From NCBI RefSeq assembly GCF_030264295.1, contig NZ_CP127173.1, positions 4,347,501-4,411,500 on the forward strand: a stretch of 64,000 bases of DNA, in the 5' to 3' direction. Origin of the DNA: Amycolatopsis nalaikhensis (GTDB lineage: Bacteria; Actinomycetota; Actinomycetes; Mycobacteriales; Pseudonocardiaceae). The first letter of the stretch is position 1. Each line of letters starts with the position of its first letter. The notes beneath the pieces were generated by a model that was not told the DNA's origin, made no database searches, and saw nothing but the letters and a program-made list of their open reading frames with translations. Position numbers and translations under genes: made by a program. Positions 17,229-26,030 of the stretch are shown here, one piece after another.

Positions 17229-18158
17229 ATGATCCGCTATGTCCTGCGACGGCTGCTCCAGCTGATCCCGGTCTTCTTCGGCACCACGTTCCTGATCTAC
17301 GTCCTCGTCTGGGCCGTGCCCGGCGACCCGTTCTCCGGCAAGTGCGGCCAGACCGCCTGCCCGCCGGCCTACATCGCCCAGATGACCGAGAAGTTCAACC
17401 TGAACGACAACGTCTTCGTCCAGTACTTCAAGTACCTCGGCAGCCTGTTCACCGGCGACTGGGGCGAGACGTTCAACGGCACCTCGGTCGGCGAGCTGAT
17501 CGCCACCTCGTACCCGATCACGCTGCGCCTCGCGGTCGTCGCGGTGATCATCGAAGCGCTCATCGGCCTCACCGCCGGGGTGCTGACCGGCTTGCGGGGC
17601 AAGGGTTTCCTCGACAACCTCGTGCTGGTCTCGACCACCTTCCTGATCTCGCTGCCGGTGTTCGTGACGGCGATCGTGCTGCAGCTCGCCCTGGGCAGCA
17701 ACGGGCTCGGCCTGATCGAGGCGAGCGTCTCGGACAACCCCAGCATCGGCGAGCTGATCGTGCCGGGCATCGCGCTCGGCAGCCTGTCCATGGCCTACGT
17801 CGCTCGGTTGTCGAGAACGAGCATCGCCGAAAACCGCCGCGCCGACTACGTGCGGACGGCGATCGCGAAAGGACAGCCGCAGAGCCGCGTCGTCGGCGTC
17901 CACCTGCTCCGCAACTCGGTGATCCCGGTGCTCACGTTCCTCGGCACCGACCTCGGCGCGCTGATGGGCGGCGCGATCGTCACCGAAGGCGTGTTCAACA
18001 TCAACGGACTGGGCGGGCTCATCTTCCGCGGCATCCAGAACCGGGAGAGCGCGACCGTCGTCGGCGTCGTCGTCCTGCTGGTGCTGGTGTACCTGCTGAT
18101 GAGCCTGATCGTGGACCTGCTCTACGCCGTTCTCGACCCGAGGATCCGCTATGACTGA
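17229..18158 (+). CDS. Peptide ABC transporter permease, DppB/OppB type
   Basis: 309 residues with an N-terminal helix (RRLLQLIPVFFGTTFLIYVLVWAVPGDPF) and the typical CGQTACPP insertion. Five further helices carry the EAA loop (DYVRTAIAKGQPQSRVVGVHLLRNSVIPV). It forms half of the membrane channel with the next gene. Its stop overlaps the start of that gene by eight bases. Confidence 0.93.
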   Translation: MIRYVLRRLLQLIPVFFGTTFLIYVLVWAVPGDPFSGKCGQTACPPAYIAQMTEKFNLNDNVFVQYFKYLGSLFTGDWGETFNGTSVGELIATSYPITLRLAVVAVIIEALIGLTAGVLTGLRGKGFLDNLVLVSTTFLISLPVFVTAIVLQLALGSNGLGLIEASVSDNPSIGELIVPGIALGSLSMAYVARLSRTSIAENRRADYVRTAIAKGQPQSRVVGVHLLRNSVIPVLTFLGTDLGALMGGAIVTEGVFNINGLGGLIFRGIQNRESATVVGVVVLLVLVYLLMSLIVDLLYAVLDPRIRYD

Positions 18159-19104
18159 CCCGAACCTGGTGGGCGGCGGCGGGGCCGACGCGGCCGAGCT
18201 GTCCCGCGTCGACGACTCCGCCACCGGCCCGCACAAGCCCCGCAGCCTGTGGAGCGACGCCTGGCGCCAGCTGCGGCGCAAGCCGGCGTTCGTCGCCTCC
18301 GCCGTGATCATCGCACTGGTCGTGCTGATCGCGATCGCGCCCGGCCTGTTCAGCTCGCGCGAAGCGGGCTTCAGCGATCTCGCGCACGCCAACGAAGGCC
18401 CGTCCGCCGACGCCTGGTTCGGCTACGACAACCAGGGTTACGACGTCTACGCGCGCACGATCTACGGCGCCCGCGCGTCGCTGCTGGTCGGGGTGTTCTC
18501 GACGCTGCTGACCGTCCTCATCGGCTCGATCGTCGGCATCCTGGCCGGCTACTACGGCCGGATCGTCGACAGCATCCTGTCGCGCTTCGGCGACATCTTC
18601 GCCGGCCTGCCGTTCGTGCTCGGCGCGATCGTCATCCTGACGACGTTCAACGCGCCCGGCTCGAACCCCGGCGGCGTCACGATCATCGTCCAGGTGGTCT
18701 GCTCGATCGCGGTGCTGAGCTGGCCGGTGGCCATGCGGATCATGCGCTCGGCGACGCTGGTGGCCAAGCAGCTCGACTACGTCAAGGCCGCGCGCGGCCT
18801 CGGCGCGAGCACCCCGCGGATCATCTTCCGGCACCTGCTGCCGAACACCCTCGCCCCGGTGCTGGTGTACGCGACCATCGCGCTCGGCGCGTTCATCGGC
18901 GCCGAGGCGACGCTGGCCTACCTCGGCATCGGCGTGCGCCCGCCGGTGATCTCGTGGGGCGTGATGATCAGCGACTCGCGCGACTACTTCCGCGTCGACC
19001 CGCACATGCTGCTGTTCCCCGGCGCCTTCGTCACCCTGACCGTGCTGGCCTTCGTGATGCTGGGTGACGGCATCCGCGACGCGCTCGATCCGAAGTCGAG
19101 GTAG
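18151..19104 (+). CDS. Peptide ABC transporter permease, DppC/OppC type
   Basis: 317 residues. The N-terminal OppC_N segment (SDAWRQLRRKPAFVASAVIIALVVL) and six helices are present, with the EAA loop DYVKAARGLGASTPRIIFRHLLPNTLAPV. It ends with the family-typical GDGIRDALDPK. It pairs with the DppB-type subunit to form the pore. Overlapping start suggests coupled translation. Confidence 0.94.
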   Translation: MTDPNLVGGGGADAAELSRVDDSATGPHKPRSLWSDAWRQLRRKPAFVASAVIIALVVLIAIAPGLFSSREAGFSDLAHANEGPSADAWFGYDNQGYDVYARTIYGARASLLVGVFSTLLTVLIGSIVGILAGYYGRIVDSILSRFGDIFAGLPFVLGAIVILTTFNAPGSNPGGVTIIVQVVCSIAVLSWPVAMRIMRSATLVAKQLDYVKAARGLGASTPRIIFRHLLPNTLAPVLVYATIALGAFIGAEATLAYLGIGVRPPVISWGVMISDSRDYFRVDPHMLLFPGAFVTLTVLAFVMLGDGIRDALDPKSR

Positions 19105-19110
19105 ATCTCC

Positions 19111-20106
19111 TTGTCCGACAACGAACTCCTCCTCGAAGTCGAAGACCTGCACGTCGAGTTCCGCACGTCCGACGGCGTGGCGAACGTGCTCAACGGCGTC
19201 GGCTACTCGGTCCACGCGGGCGAAACCCTGGCCGTGCTCGGCGAATCCGGGTCCGGCAAGAGCGTCACCGCGCAGACGGTGATGGGCATCCTCGACACCC
19301 CGCCCGGCGTGATCACCGGCGGCGCCGTGCGCTGGCGCGGCGAGGACCTGCTGACCGCGTCCGACGAACGCCGCCGCGAGGTGCGCGGCAGCGAGATCGC
19401 GATGATCTTCCAGGACGCCCTCTCCGCGCTGAACCCGGTGTTCACCGTGGGCTTCCAGATCGAGGAACAGCTGCGCGTCCGGCTCGGCATGTCCAAAAAG
19501 GACGCCCGGAAGCGGGCGATCGAGCTCCTCGACACGGTGCGGATTCCGGCGGCCGAGCGGCGGATCAAGGACTATCCGCACCAGTTCTCCGGCGGCATGC
19601 GCCAGCGCGCGATGATCGCGATGTCACTCGCCCTCGACCCGGACCTGCTCATCGCCGACGAGCCGACCACCGCGCTCGATGTCACCGTGCAGGCCCAGAT
19701 CATGGACCTGCTCGCGGAAATCCAGGCCGAGCGCAAGATGGGGCTCGTCCTCATCACGCACGACCTCGGCGTGGTCGCCGAAGTCGCCGACCGGATCGCC
19801 GTGATGTATGCGGGCCGGATCGTCGAGCAGGCCGACGTCGTCGAGCTGTTCCGCGCGCCCGCCCACCCCTACACCGCGGCCCTGATGGACTCGCTGCCGC
19901 GGCTGGACCTCAAAGGACAGACCCTGGAAACCATCAAGGGCCTGCCGCCCAGCCTGCTCGACATCCCGCCCGGCTGCGCGTTCCACCCGCGGTGCAAGCG
20001 CGCCGAGGCCCGCTGTTCCGAGGAAGTCCCGCCACCGCTGGGGATCGGCTTCGGCCGGACCAGCGCGTGCCACTTCGCCGAAGAGGTGGTGAACTCCCGT
20101 GCCTGA
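19111..20106 (+). CDS. Peptide ABC transporter ATP-binding protein, DppD/OppD type
   Basis: 331 residues. Walker A GESGSGKSVT, signature FSGGMRQR, Walker B LLIADEPTTALD and the H-loop LITHDLGVVAEV are all intact. The C-terminal oligopeptide-transporter extension has a Cys cluster (PPGCAFHPRCKRAEARC and a later Cys). The start is TTG, six bases after the permease stop, and no better start fits the N-terminus of the family. It energises uptake together with the next gene. Confidence 0.94.
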   Translation: MSDNELLLEVEDLHVEFRTSDGVANVLNGVGYSVHAGETLAVLGESGSGKSVTAQTVMGILDTPPGVITGGAVRWRGEDLLTASDERRREVRGSEIAMIFQDALSALNPVFTVGFQIEEQLRVRLGMSKKDARKRAIELLDTVRIPAAERRIKDYPHQFSGGMRQRAMIAMSLALDPDLLIADEPTTALDVTVQAQIMDLLAEIQAERKMGLVLITHDLGVVAEVADRIAVMYAGRIVEQADVVELFRAPAHPYTAALMDSLPRLDLKGQTLETIKGLPPSLLDIPPGCAFHPRCKRAEARCSEEVPPPLGIGFGRTSACHFAEEVVNSRA

Positions 20107-21097
20107 CCCCATTCTCTCGGTCACCGACCTGAAGAAGTACTTCCCGGTCCGCACCGGCATCCTGTTCAAGCGCACGATCGGCCAGGTCAAGGCGGTCGAC
20201 GGCGTCTCGTTCGACCTGATGCCCGGCGAGACGCTCGGCGTCGTCGGCGAATCCGGCTGCGGAAAGTCGACACTCGCCCAGGTCCTCATGCGCCTCGAGG
20301 AACCGACGAGCGGGTCGGCGACGTTCGAGGGCCGGGACATCTTCGGCCTGCGCGGCAACGAACTGCGCAAGCTGCGGCGCGAGATCCAGATCGTGCTGCA
20401 GGACCCGTACACGTCGTTGAACCCGCGGATGACGGTCGGTGACATCGTCGGCGAGCCGTTCGAAATCCACCCCGAAGTCGCCCCGAAGGGCTCGCGGGCG
20501 GCCAAGGTGCGGGAGCTGCTCGACGTCGTCGGGCTCAACCCCGAGCACATCAACCGCTACCCGCACCAGTTCTCCGGCGGGCAGCGCCAGCGCATCGGCA
20601 TCGCGCGGGCACTGGCGCTGCGGCCCAAGGTGATCATCTGCGACGAGCCGGTGTCCGCATTGGACGTCTCGATCCAGGCGCAGGTGATGAACCTGCTCGG
20701 CGACCTCCAGGGCGAGTTCGGGCTCTCGTACGTCTTCATCGCGCACGACCTTTCGGTGGTTCGGCACCTGTCCAACCGGGTCGCCGTGATGTACCTCGGC
20801 AAGATCGTCGAGACCGGTACCGACGAGGAGATCTACGAGCGACCGTCCCACCCGTACACCCAGGCGCTGCTGTCGGCGGTGCCGGTGGCGGACCCGGCCG
20901 TGCGCGGGCAGCGGCAGGTGATCCGGCTGACCGGCGACGTGCCGAGTCCCCTGGATCCCCCGTCCGGGTGCCGGTTCCGCACGCGGTGCTGGAAAGCGCA
21001 GGACAAGTGCGCCGAGGAAGTGCCGGAGCTGGTGCCCAGGACGGACGGGCATCCGTCAGCTTGTCACTTCGCGGAGCAGAAGTCGGTTGTTCCATAA
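20099..21097 (+). CDS. Peptide ABC transporter ATP-binding protein, DppF/OppF type
   Basis: 332 residues. Motifs are Walker A GESGCGKST, Q-loop IVLQDPYTSLNP, signature FSGGQRQRIGIARAL, Walker B VIICDEPVSALD and the H-loop FIAHDLSVVRHL. The C-terminal Cys cluster is PPSGCRFRTRCWKAQDKC. The GTG start overlaps the DppD-type gene by eight bases. This is the last gene of the transporter operon, and no clear terminator separates it from the peptidase gene. Confidence 0.94.
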   Translation: MPDPILSVTDLKKYFPVRTGILFKRTIGQVKAVDGVSFDLMPGETLGVVGESGCGKSTLAQVLMRLEEPTSGSATFEGRDIFGLRGNELRKLRREIQIVLQDPYTSLNPRMTVGDIVGEPFEIHPEVAPKGSRAAKVRELLDVVGLNPEHINRYPHQFSGGQRQRIGIARALALRPKVIICDEPVSALDVSIQAQVMNLLGDLQGEFGLSYVFIAHDLSVVRHLSNRVAVMYLGKIVETGTDEEIYERPSHPYTQALLSAVPVADPAVRGQRQVIRLTGDVPSPLDPPSGCRFRTRCWKAQDKCAEEVPELVPRTDGHPSACHFAEQKSVVP

Positions 21098-21170
21098 CGT
21101 ACGTTTGGCCGTTGTTTGCGCATTGTCCGGTCTATACGGTGCAGGAACCGCTTTCCCGAGGAGGAGAATC

Positions 21171-22895
21171 GTGAAGAGACCCAGGCTTCTGGCCGCGGTG
21201 CTGGCCGTGCCGCTGTTCGGCGCGGTTTCCGCGGTCGCGGTCCCGGCCGCGTCGGCGCAGCCCGCGCTGTCCGGGCCGGCGACCGAGTTCACCGTGCTCG
21301 CCAAGGACGTCCAGAGCATCGGCGGCGCCCAGCAGGCGATCAAGGCCGCGGGCGGCACGGTCCTGGAGACCAACACCGCGGTCGGCCTCATCAAGGCCAG
21401 CGCCCCGGCGACGGGCTTCACCGAGCGCGTCACGACGAACCGCGCCGTGTTCGGCGCCGCCAAGGCCCAGGTCATCGGCTCGGTGCCGAAGAACGGCAAG
21501 AAGGTCAAGAGCGACGCGAACGTCGAGAAGGAGGGCCGCGGCGCCGCCGCGAACAAGGCCGCCGCGAACGCCGCGGCCGGGATGGACCCGCTGGACGACC
21601 AGCTCTGGGGCCTCAAGTCCGTCCGCTCGGACCTCTCGCGCACCAAGCAGCCGGGCAGCAAGCAGGTCAAGGTCGGCGTCATCGACACCGGCATCGACGG
21701 CACGCACCCCGACATCGCGCCGAACTTCGACCTGGCCGACTCGCGCAACTTCACCCGCGACATCCCGACCGACGTCAACGGCGTCGAGGTGGACGGGCCG
21801 TGCGAGTTCCGCGGCTGCGTCGACCCGGCCAACCACGACGACGGCGGCCACGGCACGCACGTCGCCGGCACCATCGCGGCGGCCGCGAACGGCTTCGGAG
21901 TCTCCGGCGTCGCGCCGAACGTGACGCTGGTGAACATCCGCGCCGGCCAGGACTCGGGCTACTTCTTCCTGCAGCCGACCGTCGACGCGCTGACCTACGC
22001 CGGTGACGCGGGCATCGACGTGGTCAACATGTCGTTCTACACCGACCCGTGGCTCTACAACTGCACGGCGAACCCGGCCGACTCGGCCGCCGAGCAGGCC
22101 GAGCAGCGCACGATCATCGAGGCCACGCAGCGCGCGCTGAACTACGCGCACCGCAAGGGCGTCACGATGGTGGTCGCGCTGGGCAACCAGCACACCGACC
22201 TCGGTGCGCCGCAGCCGGACACGACGAGCCCGGACTACCCGGCGAACACGACGCACCCGCGCACGATCGACAACGCCAGCTGCCTCAACCTGCCGGTCGA
22301 GGGCAACCACACGATCGGCGTGAGCGCGTTCGGCCCGTCGCAGAAGAAGGCGGACTACTCGAACTACGGCCTCGAGCAGATCTCGGTGTCGGCGCCGGGC
22401 GGCTTCTTCCGCGACGGCTTCGGCACGCCGTGGTACCGCACGGTCGAGAACGAGATCCTCTCGACGTACCCGAAGAACGTCGGCGTCGCCGAGGGCAACA
22501 TCGACGCGGACGGCAACATCACCGAGGCCGGCCTGGCCGCGGGCGTCAAGAAGGCGACCGCCGCGGACGGCCGCGTCGGCTACTACCAGTGGCTGCAGGG
22601 CACGTCGATGGCGACCCCGCACGCGACCGGTGTGTCGGCGCTGATCATCTCGCAGTACGGCAAGAAGGCCCACGGCGAGTTCGGCATGGACCCGGACAAG
22701 GTCCAGCGCGTCCTCGAGGGCACGGCGGCGGACATCGCCTGCCCGGTCCCGCGCACGGTGGACTACCTGAAGGAAGGCCGCGACGCGTCGTTCACGGCGA
22801 CCTGCGAAGGCGACCCGTCGTTCAACGGTTTCTACGGCAACGGCGCGGTCGACGCCTACGCCGCGGTGACCAGGGGCGCGCAGTTCCTGAAGTGA
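21171..22895 (+). CDS. Secreted S8 family subtilisin-like serine protease
   Basis: 574 residues from GTG after GAGGAG. A signal peptide (ending near VPAASA) precedes an inhibitor-type prodomain of about 120 residues. The catalytic triad is visible: Asp in VGVIDTGIDGTHPDI, His in GGHGTHVAGTIAAA and Ser in GTSMATPHATG. It would degrade extracellular protein and is placed next to a peptide importer, a plausible functional pairing. Upstream, TATAC at 21133-21137 is a weak -10 candidate. Confidence 0.93.
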   Translation: MKRPRLLAAVLAVPLFGAVSAVAVPAASAQPALSGPATEFTVLAKDVQSIGGAQQAIKAAGGTVLETNTAVGLIKASAPATGFTERVTTNRAVFGAAKAQVIGSVPKNGKKVKSDANVEKEGRGAAANKAAANAAAGMDPLDDQLWGLKSVRSDLSRTKQPGSKQVKVGVIDTGIDGTHPDIAPNFDLADSRNFTRDIPTDVNGVEVDGPCEFRGCVDPANHDDGGHGTHVAGTIAAAANGFGVSGVAPNVTLVNIRAGQDSGYFFLQPTVDALTYAGDAGIDVVNMSFYTDPWLYNCTANPADSAAEQAEQRTIIEATQRALNYAHRKGVTMVVALGNQHTDLGAPQPDTTSPDYPANTTHPRTIDNASCLNLPVEGNHTIGVSAFGPSQKKADYSNYGLEQISVSAPGGFFRDGFGTPWYRTVENEILSTYPKNVGVAEGNIDADGNITEAGLAAGVKKATAADGRVGYYQWLQGTSMATPHATGVSALIISQYGKKAHGEFGMDPDKVQRVLEGTAADIACPVPRTVDYLKEGRDASFTATCEGDPSFNGFYGNGAVDAYAAVTRGAQFLK

Positions 22896-22908
22896 CGAAC
22901 ACGTGAAA

Positions 22909-22947
22909 CGGAACGCCCCGGGCAGGACACCTGTCCGGGGCGTTCCG
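22909..22947 (+). terminator. Terminator after the S8 protease gene
   Basis: CGGAACGCCCCGG (22909-22921) pairs with CCGGGGCGTTCCG (22935-22947), a 13-bp perfect stem with a 13-base loop, 13 bases after the stop codon. Confidence 0.85.
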
Positions 22948-23081
22948 CGTGGGCGGGCGCAGCCTCGGCGGCCACCTGCCGACCGCGGTGCTCACACAAC
23001 GGGTCGGGGAGCGGTCACTACAGCCGGTAAACCGTTCGGCCGCCGTTCCGCGACGGCGACGCCAGGTGACCTTCGGCCGCG

Positions 23082-24575
23082 TCAGCGGTTCGAGGCCTTC
23101 TTGACGAACTTCGCCAGGTCCTTCGACTGCTGCACCCGGGTCGGCTCGTGGACGTACATCATGTGCCCGGCCGGGTAGTACGCCGTGTCGATGTTGTCCC
23201 TCAGCTCCTCCGGGATCCGCAGGTGGGCCAGCACGTGCTCGGCCGCGAAGTACGCCGTCGCGCCGTCGTAGTGGCCGAACGCCACGTGCACCTTCAGGTG
23301 CGGGTTCGCCCGCATCGCCGCGCTCAGCGAGTCCACCACCGACACCGAGCGGCCCTCGAACTCCTTGTACGACCAGGCTTTGAACGTGTCCTCGTGGATG
23401 ATCTCGTACGGCAGGTCGTTCTCGTACCCCAGCTCGGCCCGGACGTAGTGGTTGAACCCCGCCGCGTAGGCGCCGACCACGCGGGAAATCGACGGGTCGT
23501 CGCTCATGTGCTCGCGGCCGCCGTCGACCTCCCACGTCGTGAACCGGCCGTCCATCCGGCCGACCGTCAGGCCGCGGTCGCGCAGCAGCTCGGTGAAGAA
23601 CCGGACGTGCTCGATCCGCAGGTTCACCCGGTCCACATAGGACTCGCTGAGCCCGGTCAGCGACGCCAGCGTCGCCACCGCCTCCGTCCGGTCCTGTGTG
23701 GACAGCCGGGCGCCGCGGGACAGCGCCCACGGCAGCTCCTTCGCCGCGAAGTCCTCGGCGTCGGCGAGCACGTCGTCGAGCGGGCGCTCGCCGTGCAGGC
23801 CGTGGTAGTGCGCGATCGCCGCGTACGTCGGCACGTACAGCGAGTACGGCAGGTCGTTGCCCTCGGTGAACCGCAGCGTGCCGAGGTCGAGCACCGACGA
23901 GATGAGCAGCAGGCCGTTGACGTACAGCCCGTGCCGCTCCTGCAGGTGCGCGGCCAGCCCGGCGGCGCGCAGCGTGCCGTACGACTCGCCGGCCAGGAAC
24001 TTCGGCGACAGCCAGCGCTGGTGGCGCGACACCCACAGCCGGATGATCTCGCCGACCGACTCGATGTCGCCCTGGAACCCGTGGAAGTCCTTGGTCTCCT
24101 CGCCGCCCGCGACGCGCGAGTAGCCCGTCGACACCGGGTCGATGAACACCAGGTCGCTGTGCGCGAGCAGCGTCTCGGGGTTGTCGGCCAGCCCGTACGG
24201 CGGCGGCACGAGATCGTCGACGTCGCCCGAGAGCACCCGCCGCGGCCCCATCAGGCCCATGTGGAGCCAGATGCTGGAGGAACCGGGCCCGCCGTTGAAG
24301 GCGAACGTCACCGGCCGCGTCCCCGGGTCGGTGTCGTCGAGGGTGTAGGAGGTGATGAACACCTCCGCCTTCGCCTTGAAGCCCTCGGACTTGCCGTCCT
24401 TCACGATCTCCTTGCGGAGGACGATCCGACCCGCCTTCGCCGTGTACGCGAGCTTCTTCCGCTTCACGGTCAGGGTGTGCTGGGTCGTGACGATGTCGTC
24501 GGTCGGCTCGGCTGGGATCTCCGTCGTTTCCGGAGCCTTCGTCTCGGGAGCCTCTTCGGGGGTCGTGTCCGCCAT
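23082..24575 (-). CDS. S10 family serine carboxypeptidase-like protein
   Basis: 497 residues without a signal peptide. An acidic Glu/Thr-rich N-terminus precedes an alpha/beta-hydrolase fold. S10 features are the oxyanion segment FAFNGGPGSSSIWLH, DPVSTGYSR, the nucleophile in LAGESYGTLR, and the C-terminal GHYDGAT and YPAGHMMYVHEP (Asp and His region). It probably trims C-terminal residues of peptides in the cytosol, complementing the nearby peptide uptake operon. Confidence 0.88.
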   Translation of the reverse strand: MADTTPEEAPETKAPETTEIPAEPTDDIVTTQHTLTVKRKKLAYTAKAGRIVLRKEIVKDGKSEGFKAKAEVFITSYTLDDTDPGTRPVTFAFNGGPGSSSIWLHMGLMGPRRVLSGDVDDLVPPPYGLADNPETLLAHSDLVFIDPVSTGYSRVAGGEETKDFHGFQGDIESVGEIIRLWVSRHQRWLSPKFLAGESYGTLRAAGLAAHLQERHGLYVNGLLLISSVLDLGTLRFTEGNDLPYSLYVPTYAAIAHYHGLHGERPLDDVLADAEDFAAKELPWALSRGARLSTQDRTEAVATLASLTGLSESYVDRVNLRIEHVRFFTELLRDRGLTVGRMDGRFTTWEVDGGREHMSDDPSISRVVGAYAAGFNHYVRAELGYENDLPYEIIHEDTFKAWSYKEFEGRSVSVVDSLSAAMRANPHLKVHVAFGHYDGATAYFAAEHVLAHLRIPEELRDNIDTAYYPAGHMMYVHEPTRVQQSKDLAKFVKKASNR

Positions 24576-24606
24576 GGCCCCAACTTAGTTGTGGCAGGGT
24601 GACTTG

Positions 24607-25266
24607 GTGCACACCGGGGACTGGCCGTCGACGGTCGAGGAGGCGCTAGCCGTCCAGGAACGCCTGCGCGAGCGCGTCGACCTGACCGACGACGGCCCCG
24701 AGCTGCCGCCGACGGTGACCGGCCTCGACGTCGCCTACGACGAGCGGGACGGCTTCGCCGCGGCCGTCGTCACCCTCGAGACGGCCGGGCTCACCGTGGT
24801 CGAGGCGCGCACCCACCGCGCGGAGGCCGTCTTCCCGTACGAGCCGGGCCTGTTCGCCTTCCGCGAGCTCCCGCCGCTGCTGGCCGCGCTCGAGCGCCTC
24901 GACCGCGAGCCCGACGTCCTGGTCTGCGACGGCCACGGCCTCGCCCACCCGCGGCGCTTCGGCCTGGCCTGCCACCTGGGCGTGCTGACCGGGTGGCCCG
25001 CGTTCGGCGTCGGCAAGACGCGGTTCGTCGGCACCCACGCCGACCCGGCGCCCGCCCGCGGGTCGGCGGAACCGCTGGTCGACGCCGGTGAGGTCGTCGG
25101 CGCGGCGCTGCGGACCCAGGACGGCGTCAAGCCGGTGTACGTCTCGGCGGGGCACCGCATCGACCTGGCCCACGCCTGCCGCCTCACCCTGGCGCTGACG
25201 CCGCGCTACCGGCTGCCCGAGACCACGCGGCAGGCCGACCGGCTCTCCCGGGCGGCGCTGCGATGA
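24607..25266 (+). CDS. nfi: Endonuclease V (deoxyinosine 3' endonuclease)
   Basis: 219 residues from the GTG after AGGGTGAC. TTG codons at 24589 and 24604 are alternatives. Family motifs are the metal-binding GLDVAYD, the FAFRELPPLL helix, LVCDGHGLAHPRRFGLACHLG, GVGKTRF and the late KPVYVSAGHRIDL. It nicks DNA next to deaminated adenine. It overlaps the uracil-DNA glycosylase gene by four bases, which makes a two-gene operon for deaminated-base repair. Confidence 0.93.
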   Translation: MHTGDWPSTVEEALAVQERLRERVDLTDDGPELPPTVTGLDVAYDERDGFAAAVVTLETAGLTVVEARTHRAEAVFPYEPGLFAFRELPPLLAALERLDREPDVLVCDGHGLAHPRRFGLACHLGVLTGWPAFGVGKTRFVGTHADPAPARGSAEPLVDAGEVVGAALRTQDGVKPVYVSAGHRIDLAHACRLTLALTPRYRLPETTRQADRLSRAALR

Positions 25267-25946
25267 AGTCGCTGGCCGAGTTGGACGTCGCCGTCGCCGG
25301 GTGCCGCGCCTGCCCCCGGCTGGTGAAGTGGCGCGAAGGCGTCGCGGGGACGAAGGCGGCGTTCCGCGGTGAGGAGTACTGGGCGCGCCCGGTTCCGGGC
25401 TTCGGGCCGCCGGACGCGTCGATCGCCGTGGTCGGCCTGGCGCCCTCGGCGCACGGCGCGAACCGCACCGGCCGGATGTTCACCGGCGACCCGTCGGGCG
25501 ACTTCCTCTTCCGGGTGCTGCACGAGGTCGGGCTCGCGTCGCAGCCGACGTCGACCGCGATCGGCGACGGCCTCGAGCTGTACGGCACCCGGCTCGTCTC
25601 GCCGGTGCGCTGCGCCCCGCCGGACAACAAGCCGACGCCCGCCGAGCGCGACACCTGCCGTCCGTGGCTGGCGGAGGAGCTGACACTGTTACGTCCGACA
25701 CTGCGCGCGATCGTGGTGCTCGGGGCGTTCGGCTGGCAGGCGTTACTGCCCGTGCTCGAAGCGGCGGGCTGGCCGGTGCCGCGGCCGCGTCCGGTGTTCG
25801 GGCACGGCGCCGTCGTGGAGCTGGGCGACCTGCGGCTTTTCGGCTGTTACCACGTGTCGCCGCGCAATGTCCAGACTCGGCGCGTGACCCACGCCATGGT
25901 GGCGGCCGTCTTCCGCGCCGCGACCTCGGTGACAGGGTCGGACTGA
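25263..25946 (+). CDS. Uracil-DNA glycosylase, family 5 (UdgB, 4Fe-4S)
   Basis: 227 residues. The N-terminal Cys pair CRACPRL, later Cys residues, the active-site block GLAPSAHGANRTGRMFTGDPSG and the C-terminal CYHVSPRNVQTRR motif identify the UDGb family, which removes uracil, hypoxanthine and related bases. ATGA overlap with nfi. It contains two in-frame TTA codons (25689-25691 and 25743-25745), rare in this high-GC genome and, in streptomycetes, a sign of bldA-dependent expression. Confidence 0.92.
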   Translation: MKSLAELDVAVAGCRACPRLVKWREGVAGTKAAFRGEEYWARPVPGFGPPDASIAVVGLAPSAHGANRTGRMFTGDPSGDFLFRVLHEVGLASQPTSTAIGDGLELYGTRLVSPVRCAPPDNKPTPAERDTCRPWLAEELTLLRPTLRAIVVLGAFGWQALLPVLEAAGWPVPRPRPVFGHGAVVELGDLRLFGCYHVSPRNVQTRRVTHAMVAAVFRAATSVTGSD

Positions 25947-26030
25947 ATCGTTACGGAAACAGCCGCGACGCTGGTCACAGCCGGATGGGGTCCCCGAGCG
26001 GACCGTCCGGGAAGGTGTCACCATGAGGAC

